A DNA stretch of 64,000 nucleotides from Dryomyza anilis. Its lineage: Eukaryota > Arthropoda > Insecta > Diptera > Dryomyzidae. The stretch is from the NCBI GenBank assembly GCA_951804985.1, contig OX638133.1, positions 34,373,963 through 34,437,962 on the forward strand, given 5' to 3'. Shown here one piece after another: positions 56,078 to 64,000 of the stretch. Every line of letters starts with the position of its first letter. Position 1 is the first letter of the stretch. A program made the translations under genes and the position numbers. The notes under the pieces are model-generated. The model was not told where the DNA came from. It worked only from the letters and a program-made list of their open reading frames with translations, and did no database searches.

Positions 56078-56386
56078 CAATAAGAGCGCTACAAAAGTTT
56101 TTGTTCAAGGACGCTACAAAAGTATAGCGACAGGGACAGCAAACGACTCCATATTTCTTGCCGCTCTTTTGACATTTCTCTTTAGAAAGGTTTGCCATTT
56201 CATTATGGAAAGATATGCGAGCCAACAACGAGTCGAAATTATTAAAATTTACTACCGAAATTCGAATTCATATATCTAAAATGGCAAACCTTACTGGAGA
56301 GAAATGTCAAAAGAGCGGCAAGAAATATGGCGTCGTTTGCTATCCCTGTCGCTCTACTTTTGTAGCGTCCCTCTTGAAAAACTCTT
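56078..56386. mobile_element. Mariner-derived MITE with ~125-bp terminal inverted repeats
   Basis: The left half (AAGGGTTTTTCAATAAGAGC through AAAGGTTTGCCATTT) is mirrored by the right half down to ACTCTT. TA flanks it (56076-56077, 56387-56388). The only sequence between the arms is about 75 bp that starts a transposase-like reading frame. It is an internal-deletion derivative of a full element. Confidence 0.88.
56205..56276 (+). pseudogene. First codons of a mariner-type transposase, truncated
   Basis: ATG at 56205 opens MERYASQQRVEIIKIYYRN, followed within a few codons by a stop. This resembles the start of the helix-turn-helix (DUF4817-like) region found at the front of several insect mariner-family transposases. 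The rest of the gene is deleted and the right terminal repeat follows at once, so the fragment shows which kind of transposon founded this MITE. Identity rests on the short QRVEIIKIYY-type match only. Confidence 0.6.
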
Positions 56387-56399
56387 TAAATGTTCACTA

Positions 56400-57584
56400 A
56401 AAATATTGTAAAATACTGATTTTAGAAAAATTAATACTTATCATTGTGTGCATTCAGTCATCAATAGAAAAACAAAAATTGAATGAAATCATTTTTTTTT
56501 TAACAGAATAACTGTGTTGTATAGCGAAAGCGATAATTTTCGAAAAAAAAAAACTGCATAAAAATTGAATTTTCGCTGTTAACCGCATGCAAAACGAAGA
56601 TAAGAAAAATCCACTAACACAGAGACACACTAACCGTACAACTACGTACTATAAACATGGCAAATGAGTGGAAAATAACTGCTGAACAAAAAATAAAAAC
56701 CGACAAAAAACTGAAAAAGTGAAAACCATGCCAATGAAAGGCAATTGAATGAAAAGCCTCCCCAAAGTCAAATAAGTGGCTCAAAGTGAGGAGGATGAAG
56801 TGTATTCGACTTTAGTGGACGGGGGAAGTGGTAGTGCAGAACTGGCATAAAACAAATGATGCAAATATATTTTGCTACCTGACGCGTACGTAGGTGGTGA
56901 AAAATGTGTGTGTGTGGTTTTTTCACGTTCAGCAGTTTTATTTTATTTTTTTTATTTTGATTTTGATGGGGCTGTGGTTTGCTGGCAAAAGTTAAGGAAA
57001 CGTATAAACGCAAATTTAATGCTTGAAAAATTCGCATAAATGGATTTGTGAGATTTGCGGTAGAAGCAGAAGAAGTAGTAGCTGAATAAGCAGCTGAAGA
57101 CGAAAATAAGTTTGAGTGTTTCAGTATGTGTGTTGAAGAATTGCCTTGTATGTGGGTGTGGCTCACAAGACAACCAAACACATTTATCTTGTCTTTCGGT
57201 TAAAACACTTAGAAATGAATAAATGAAAATATCGTATAATGAGTTTTCCCAGTGACCCAGAGTAGGTATTTTTGTGTAGCTAACAAAACAAACGATGCCA
57301 CTTATTCGTCTGTGTGTGTGTGTGTATGAAATTTGAGTCATGTGTGTGTCTTTAAACCGTAACCACAGCAACGTAAAATCATCTGCAAATGTTTACTACC
57401 TTCTGCTACTACTCTTGCAAAACTGGAGCAAAAGTGGCATTTTATAAGATTTATGATTTGTACAAAATTTAGTAAATTTTATATTTTGCCAATTTAGAAA
57501 ATAACAATTTTGGTTAATATTTAAAAAAATAAAATGTATTCTATCCAGGGACCGCAAAGAAGCGGAATGGGAAACGTGTAGATT
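56400..57584. other. Mixed sequence, no supported gene
   Basis: Less AT-rich at 56580-57400, with a short GT run near 57310-57327. Minus-strand frames (56768-57371) have no domain and appear incidental. Confidence 0.4.
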
Positions 57585-57705
57585 TTTGAAACCGAAAGTA
57601 TTAAAAAATGTCTGAAACTGGAATCGGCTATTATATCATTTTTGTGGTTGGAACTGGAGTCGAAACCGGAACCGCTATTTTAAAAATCGGCACCGATAAT
57701 TTATA
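57585..57705 (-). repeat. GGTTCC/GGTTTC-type repeat, minus strand
   Basis: GAAACTGGAATCGGC, TGGAACTGGAGTCGAAACCG and GAACCGC are the reverse complement of the 30.4-30.7 kb repeat vocabulary. Confidence 0.5.
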
Positions 57706-57779
57706 GGTTTTTCAATAAAAAATAAAAACACATGATGAAAATATTAGGTCTAATATTTAATTGGAAAACAAGTAATAGA

Positions 57780-58635
57780 GCACAAAAAAAAAAGACAAAA
57801 CAAAAGGGAAGAATTTGAAAAATGGAAAATCTCGTCATGCCAAAAGGGATCCTTTCGTTTTTTCGCCATAACTTTTTATTGGTATAAGTTAAAATAGTGG
57901 TGTAAAGGCATTTATTATTAGTATTCAAAGCACCTATCGATCTGCATCATTAATTAAAAATATTTTGCCAACATTAATTTTCCATTTGTTATTTTTTTTT
58001 TTTTGCAAAAATATTTGTAACTAATAATGCATATCGATAGGTATATTGAAAACAAACAATAATTGCCTTTTCATCACTAGAAGATTCGCCATTTTGGCAT
58101 GACAAGATTTAAAATTTTTCCAATTTCTTCGTTTTTTTTGCTATAATTTTTTATTGGTGCAAGATAAAATAGTGGTGTAAAGGCATTTATTGTTTGATTT
58201 TAAAGCACCTATCGATTGGCATCATTATTTCAAAATATGTTGCTAAACATTCTTTCCTGCAAATGGCAAATTAATGTTTGAAAAAATATTTTTAATTAAT
58301 GATGCCAATAGATAGGTGCTTTAAAATCAAACAATTAATGCCATCACAATACTGTTTTATCTTGCGCTAATAAAATGTTATAGCTAAAAAACAAAAATAT
58401 ATTTGTGTTTTGATCAGGATATAGTCTCACAAAAACCGTATTTATAATTCAGTATGGTGTCTAAATCTAAAGATATTTTACATACGTTATAATAATTGAC
58501 AAATAAACCAAAATAACTGAAAAAATTGAAAAAAATATAAATTTTGCTTATTTTTAAAGCACTTCAAATTTTAAAATTTGATTTCCCAACATTTTTTAAA
58601 ATGCACATTCGCCCCTTTGGCATGACAGTGACGAT
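57780..58635. mobile_element. Foldback element copy D
   Basis: Starts inside the left terminal region (AAAACAAAAGGGAAGAATTT) and has two inverted modules centred near 58000 and 58255. It then has the GATCAGGATATAG segment and an intact right end, CCCCTTTGGCATGACAGTGA with CGAT. It is the best source for the right-end sequence. Confidence 0.8.
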
Positions 58636-58975
58636 ATGATTTTCCGATGAACGTCAAGATTTTAATCACGACCTCATACTAAGATTGCCTCAATTTTTTG
58701 AGTTATTACCTAATACAAATATATGGTAATTATCGTATTTTTACACATATTGTGATCTTTAACTTTTTACATATTTGAGTTTTCGATTATATTTCTTTTG
58801 TATTCTATTGAAAATACTGGAGCTAATATTTTGATATAAACCACATGTAATTCGTATTTATTTGACCAAAATTATGGCCAGTTAAACGCATTAAATATTT
58901 ATTTTAAGATGTACCTATTATTTATTGCATAACATCTATGATTTTTATAACTTAAATATGTTAATAGAATATTTT
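58636..58975. other. AT-rich spacer
   Basis: No feature recognised. Confidence 0.35.
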
Positions 58976-58979
58976 ATAT

Positions 58980-60045
58980 ATTTGCAATATCTTCTAATTG
59001 TATGGGATTTGTGTTTTTACAGATGAATGTAATTGTTTTTACTACATTGATAAAGTAATTTTTGTATGGAAAACAACTACATAAATTTACTGCATATCTT
59101 TACAAAATTTGAACACATTTATATGAAAATAAATACATTTTGTATTAATTTATAACTCTTGATATATGTCGAAAAATACTTCATTCGCATACTACATTCG
59201 CATTTAAAAACAAAAAAACAAAAATATTCTCTCTGAAAATTTGATGTAAATTCTTTTAAAAATACGAAACAAAATATACAACTTTTAACGACATCTTTTG
59301 TATTTTTATATTTATTTGTATTTTAATGTATTTGTTTTTACTACATTGATGAAGTAGTTTTTGTATGGAAAAACAACTACATAAATTTACTGCATTACTA
59401 TACAAAATTAGAATACATTTAAATGAAAATAACATTTTGTATTATTTTATAACTCTTAATATATGTAGACTTCTACGTTTGCATTTATTTTTACTGCAAC
59501 ATGTATTTGTTTCAAAAAAAAAACATGAAAATATTATCTCTAAAAATTGATATAAATTCTTTTAAAAATGCGTAATATTCAATTTTTCCCGGAATCATTA
59601 AAAAGTACGTGTTGCTTTCAGTATGTAGTAAATATGAATAACATGTACAATAACATGCAAAAAAAATCTCAGTTGCTGTCAGTAGCTTGGGTTTCTTTGG
59701 ACCTGTACACTTTCGCAGTGTACGTACCCTGTATGAGCAAGTTGACTACAAAAATATAAAAAACAAAAACCTACTACAGTTTTAGAAATATGTAGAAAAT
59801 TGATTTCTACTACATTGTTCAGTAAAAGAAAGTATAATAAATGCTAATGTATTTAAAATTAAAAAATGTATTAGAACTTTACATTTATTTCAAAACAAAT
59901 ACATAATTGTAGTAAATTTGAATACATTCATTTTATCGCTATATTATCTAATTTATTTAATGCACTACACAATATAAAGTGTTTTATATTAATTTCAATA
60001 TATATATATTTTTATAATATTTTAAATACAACTGTGAATTGAAAG
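58980..60045 (+). repeat. TACTACATTT-family units with a ~305-bp duplication
   Basis: TTTTTACTACATTGATAAAG with AACAACTACATAAATTTACT at about 59036 recurs at 59337 as TACTACATTGATGAAGTAGT. TCTCTGAAAATTTGATGTAA (59231) matches TCTCTAAAAATTGATATAAA (59537). The frames 59365-59759 lie inside and are not genes. Confidence 0.7.
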
Positions 60046-60135
60046 TGACCGAAAAGCAAATAATAACTGTGTACTTAGTTTTTTTTGATTTTTCAACTCT
60101 AACAAAGTTATGTGAATCGTAACATCATTATACTA

Positions 60136-61431
60136 AGGACTGCGTCGAATAAAATTGTCCGTTACATATCTTCCCATAATGTGCTATTGCAAGATTCAAA
60201 TTACAAAAATTTGATCATAGTAGCTCTGAATGAAATGCAGAAAATAATTTGTGTCAGTTATAGTCAATACAAAATTTATTTAACGCGAAAATGGCAAACG
60301 AAGTGAAAGTGCGAGAATATATAATTAACAATTTTCAAAAACAACCTAGTTGGTCTTTTAAAAAAATTGCCAAGGAGGTAGGGGCTAACCCTAGGACCAT
60401 TTCTCGCGTTATCAACCGCTTTAAGGAAGACCTGAGTATTGATCGGAAGAAAGGTTCTGGTACAAAAAAAGACCCACATGATCGTGAAAAGTCGAAGAAG
60501 GTTGTGAATATTTTAAAGAAAGATCCAAGCATATCGGGAAGGAAATTGGCGAGAAAGGCGGATTGCTCAGAATCTTTCGTGCGCAGGACTAAGAAAGAAG
60601 CTGGGCTGAAGACGTATAAGGTCCAAAAAGTTCCGGATAGAAATGCCGTCAAGAATGAAACCGCAAAAATACGAGCTAAAAAGCTGAACCAAGATTTTTA
60701 AAAAATTCGATTGCTGCATAATGGACGACGAAACTTATGTTTTAGCGCACTTTTTTCAGCTACCTGGGCAGGAATTTTATAAAGCCGATTATCGAGGAAA
60801 TTTTGCTGAAAAATTCAAATCAAAAAAATGACAAAGTTCCCAAAGAAATTCCTTGTTTGGCAGGCAATTTGCAGTTGTGGAAAAAGGAGCAGCTCATTCG
60901 TGACATCGGGTACAATTAATAGCGAAATATATGTGAAGGAATGCTTTCAAAAGAGATTGCTTCAATTTTTACGCCAACATGAAGTGTCCACATTTCTTTG
61001 GCCTGACCTCGCTTCATGTCACTACAGCAAAACGGCCTTAGAGTGGATCCAACAAAATGCAGTGATTTTGGTGCCTAGAGAAGCCAATCCACCAAACTGT
61101 CCAGAACTCAGGCCGATTGAGAGATACTGGGCTTTAGTAAAAAGGGAGATGAAGACAACAAAAAAAGTGGCCAAAGACCTTCCAGACCTTAAAGGAAAGT
61201 GGTCTTCAGCAGCTGTGAGGGTGTCGGACACTACCATTACAACATTAATGGAAGGGGTTCCGTAAAAATTAAAACTTTTTATTAAAAAATATTAATTTCT
61301 GGTTTTTTATATTTTTTTTTTAAATCTATAAATAATTTGCAAAATAAAATATTTTATTCTATAAAAATTCGATTACTAGACTTCTAGATTTTTTCATTTT
61401 TGTAGCGGACTGTTTTATTCGACGCAGTCCT
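60136..61431 (+). mobile_element. Tc1/mariner element, DD37E type, near-complete copy
   Basis: 1296 bp with terminal inverted repeats AGGACTGCGTCGAATAAAA at both ends, flanked by TA at 60134-60135 and 61432-61433. Sister of 48961-50223 on the opposite strand. Compared with it, the first helix-turn-helix is intact here. Insertion lies within the left arm of an older inverted-repeat element, whose right arm shows the uninterrupted site. Confidence 0.95.
60291..61265 (+). pseudogene. Transposase of the DD37E mariner, frameshifted
   Basis: The transposase would recognise the element's ends and catalyse cut-and-paste movement in the nucleus. Codons 1-136 (60291-60701) open with MANEVKVREYI and carry two helix-turn-helix regions (about residues 23-43, KIAKEVGANPRTISRVINRF; about 84-104, SGRKLARKADCSESFVRR). 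A shortened T run causes a frame loss at about 60696-60700. The first catalytic block (DDETYVL, 60724-60744) lies in a second frame. A seven-A run at about 60822 shifts back to the first frame. The last part has PDLASCHYS and RPIERYW, with 37 residues between the second D and the E. This spacing marks the insect DD37E lineage. Two frame breaks make it inactive. Confidence 0.92.
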
Positions 61432-62005
61432 TATATTAGATAATTATTTATATCTCTGTAACTAATTAACATATTTTAATGAAACTAATGGTTTATATAA
61501 GCTTTATAATCACGCATTCCAATAAAAATATTAAAATAAATCACTGGTACGTATATTCCCCACTATTTTAAAAATTAAAAACAACGATTATGCTCCATAC
61601 AAAATTGCTTTTGCCTCATTTCTTTTATTTCGTATTTTGCTTATTTTGCAGAAATAGTGTGGCAGAGAACAATTTCATATAAGGATCAATCGGAAATTGA
61701 TCTTTAAAACTTGATAGTTCAGAGACTCCATCGAAATTATTTTTTTAGTCGACGGGAAAAATTCCAGGGTTTAAAAACAAAATTGTTTTTGATTTTAAAA
61801 ATATTTGGGCGTAGACGTAATAATTATTTGAAAAATATTTTTAACTTAACTGGATACTTTTTAACTATTACTTTCATTAAAATACGTTAATTAGTTACAG
61901 AGATATAAATAATTATCTAATATAGTACTTTGATGTTTAGATTCGCATAACATTGTTGGAGTTAGAAATCAAAACAGTATTTATTTCAATTAAGGGTAAA
62001 AATTA

Positions 62006-63300
62006 TTAAAACTAAAAAAATAGTTGAATAATTTTTAATTTATTTTTATTTCTTTTTTCTCCGGTGATGTAATGAAAAATAACTTGAAATTCTTAATGCT
62101 ATTTACTTCTAATTTTGCAACTATATATTTTTTTTTTTTGGGTATTCTACTATATTGTCTCCTAATTCGTGCTCTTCTTCTTCTTACTCAACTACTCATA
62201 ATTGGCCAGCAAGCACACTGCTCATTAGCCAAATACAGTAATGCATAATATGCACTGTGGCTCGGTCCTACATTCTGCGTATATTACATGCCAGCTTAAT
62301 GTTGCTCATACGTCTTGGGTGACAGCGCGCGCGCCGCACTCGACTCGACTGAAGCTCTGGCACTTTTGGGTTTTCGAAAGCAAGATGTGCTGCTTCCAAA
62401 ACAAAATAATTATCTCTCTGCAGCACATAGTTAATGAATCTAATAATCATAATAATTTTAATGATAATGATAATAATGATGATGCATATGCAGATGTTGC
62501 TGCTGCTGTTGTTTGTTGATGACGATGTCACTTTACAAAGCAATTGCTGCAGCACAAGGCTATAAGGACGGACACTCACTCATGGACACAACAACACAAC
62601 GAAAATCATTTTGCAAATTCAGCAATGGTCGTGGTTATTGTTTTGTGTGCGTGACCCAGTTGTGTCCTAAACAAACCACAACCAACACAAAATGCATAAA
62701 TCAAATGATGCCGCTCTTGATTCACAAACACTCAAAGCGATTTCCTTATGCAAATGTCATACAGACAGACAGACTTAAATAAATACTCATACACACACAC
62801 ACACATATGAGTAAAAACACACAAATGCATGCAAGTATGCACATAATGTAAGTGTACCACTTACGACACCTTAATTTAGCCATTTTTCAAATTACGAAGG
62901 ATTTAAAGTACACGCGGTAAATGGAATTCTTACGCAAATGGTTTCTATGAGTTTTGTTTGAAATAAAATTGAAATTTGTATGACTCAGTCAGTAGTAAAT
63001 GTATATTTAAATTTCAGTTAAATTTGGTAAGAAATTGCGTGGTTTTATTAAGACCTTTGTGACTTAATTTTGTGAATGTTTGTAAAATTTGTACATACTT
63101 ATTACACCACTCAAGAAGAATTCTATATAATTGGCATTTGCTGATTTTGACTGAATACTCTGATTTTTTCTGTAACGTAACTTTTTAAGAAAATCACTAT
63201 CGGAATTATAGGCCCTTTTCAGACACATTTCACAATAAAATAAATGCAGTCTTTCTTTAAACTGTCAAAACTAATTACAATATGAAAAACATGAACATGA
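62006..63300. other. Mixed sequence, no supported gene
   Basis: Less AT-rich at 62160-62720 with GCGCGCGCCGCACTCGACTC near 62326, AAT/GAT-type runs near 62440-62490, GTTGCTGCTGCTGTTG near 62495, and a CA run near 62791-62806. Open frames on both strands (62241-62782) show no domain. Confidence 0.4.
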
Positions 63301-63302
63301 AA

Positions 63303-63695
63303 AAATATTTGGCAAAATATTATTAAATAATGATGCCAATTGATGGGTGCACCACTATTTTATCTTGCATCAATAAAAAATGTAGCAAAAAAACGAAGAA
63401 ATTGGAAAATTTGAAAATCTGTCATGCCACAAAGGCTAATTTTTTTTTGTTTTTTTTTTGCTATAACTCTTGATTGGTACAAGATAAAATAGTGTTGTAA
63501 AATAGTGTAAAAATATTAGCAAACATTGCTTGGCAAAATATTTTTAATTAATGATGCAGATCGATGATGCTTTGAAAACAAACAATAAATGCCTTCACAA
63601 CACTATTTTATCTTATACCAATAAAAAGTTATGGCGAAAAAACGAAAAGATTCGCCCTTTTGGCATGTCATGATTTTCAATTTTTCAAATTTTCA
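63303..63695. mobile_element. Foldback element copy E, fragment
   Basis: Half of one module (TAATGATGCCAATTGATGGG, ATCTTGCATCAATAAAAAAT) and a second shortened module (GATTGGTACAAGATAAAATA to TTATACCAATAAAAAGTTAT). It ends with CGCCCTTTTGGCATG. Both true termini are missing. Confidence 0.72.
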
Positions 63696-64000
63696 AACTG
63701 AACTATATTTTTTTTATTTTAAATTAAGATAAAATCTAATTAAATTTACTCAAAACGTAACAGGAAGAAAACTGAGTATGAAGTCAAAACCATCACTCAC
63801 GAAATATATATAATTGGTGTATGGAATGTACATGGGGAAAATCGTCTTGGGTAGTATAACTGAAAAAGGTAATTCTAAATTTTACTTTTTCATATTTTTT
63901 TGTTTCAAACTTAATCATTTCCATACGCTGCCGGAATTAGTACCATTTACGTTATATGTCGCACTAATAGCAACTGCCGGTCCTTAGTACGTACTCAACA
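63696..64000. other. Mixed sequence to the window edge
   Basis: No gene or repeat family recognised. Confidence 0.35.

Larger units (their letters stand above)
60055..62005. mobile_element. Older inverted-repeat element split by a mariner
   Basis: The left arm (60055-60135 plus 61432-61485, with the mariner between) and the right arm (61872-62005) are inverted copies. ATTAGATAATTATTTATATC and CTGTAACTAATTAACAT are nearly identical to their mirror, while the outer part (GTTTTGATTTCTAACTCCAA versus TTTTTGATTTTTCAACTCTA) is more diverged. Without the mariner the host element is about 650 bp. No coding part was recognised between the arms. Confidence 0.82.

Noticed and set aside
56768..57371. 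Two overlapping minus-strand frames of about 140 codons
   Set aside because: They overlap in different frames, have no recognised domain, and lie in a sequence with simple GT/CA runs.

Overview
The window looks like non-coding nuclear DNA from a higher fly (Diptera), probably a repeat-rich muscomorph or calyptrate genome. The clues are a strong A+T bias, two tRNA-derived SINE families with target-site duplications, two Tc1/mariner-type transposons of the insect DD37E kind, many short inverted-repeat (MITE-like) elements, long simple-sequence minisatellites, and repeated copies of a word that matches the Drosophila Su(Hw) insulator core. I found no convincing host protein-coding exon and no stand-alone tRNA or rRNA gene. 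The only protein homology is to broken transposase genes. The segment is best read as a gene desert or part of a very large intron; the sequence alone does not say which.

Layout. 1-7.7 kb: a degenerate ~100-bp tandem array (about 628-2275) hit by two SINEs, then MITE copies and AT-rich filler. 7.9-12.5 kb: a SINE with a clean target duplication, filler, two tandem duplications and the first foldback element. 13.3-17.3 kb: a less AT-rich island with three Su(Hw)-like sites in about 230 bp, a 250-290-bp-period array, and another island. 17.9-24.8 kb: two long minisatellites built from related 9-bp and 8-bp units, separated by a SINE and an island. 24.8-28.4 kb: an island, then a large inverted repeat carrying two SINEs head to head. 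28.4-37.6 kb: MITE families, a GGTTCC-type repeat and islands with Su(Hw)-like sites. 37.6-46.4 kb: a second foldback element, a head-to-head minisatellite, nested MITEs and a second degenerate array. 46.7-51.9 kb: an island, a third foldback element and a minus-strand mariner. 51.9-55.3 kb: a composite element enclosing two adjacent 15-bp minisatellites. 55.3-64 kb: a mariner-derived MITE that keeps its first codons, a fourth foldback element, a plus-strand mariner sitting inside the terminal repeat of an older element, and a fifth foldback fragment.

Nothing here works as a gene pathway. Two things stand out. One is the recurrence of CCTAAAAGTATGC in the less AT-rich, otherwise unique islands, all but one in the same orientation, which suggests insulator-type sites. 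The other is the record of insertion and repair: nested insertions with intact empty sites in sister copies, and a copied 265-bp SINE flank best explained by template switching between inverted SINEs. All homologies come from reading by eye; no database search or alignment program was used, so repeat boundaries are approximate unless a target duplication fixes them.
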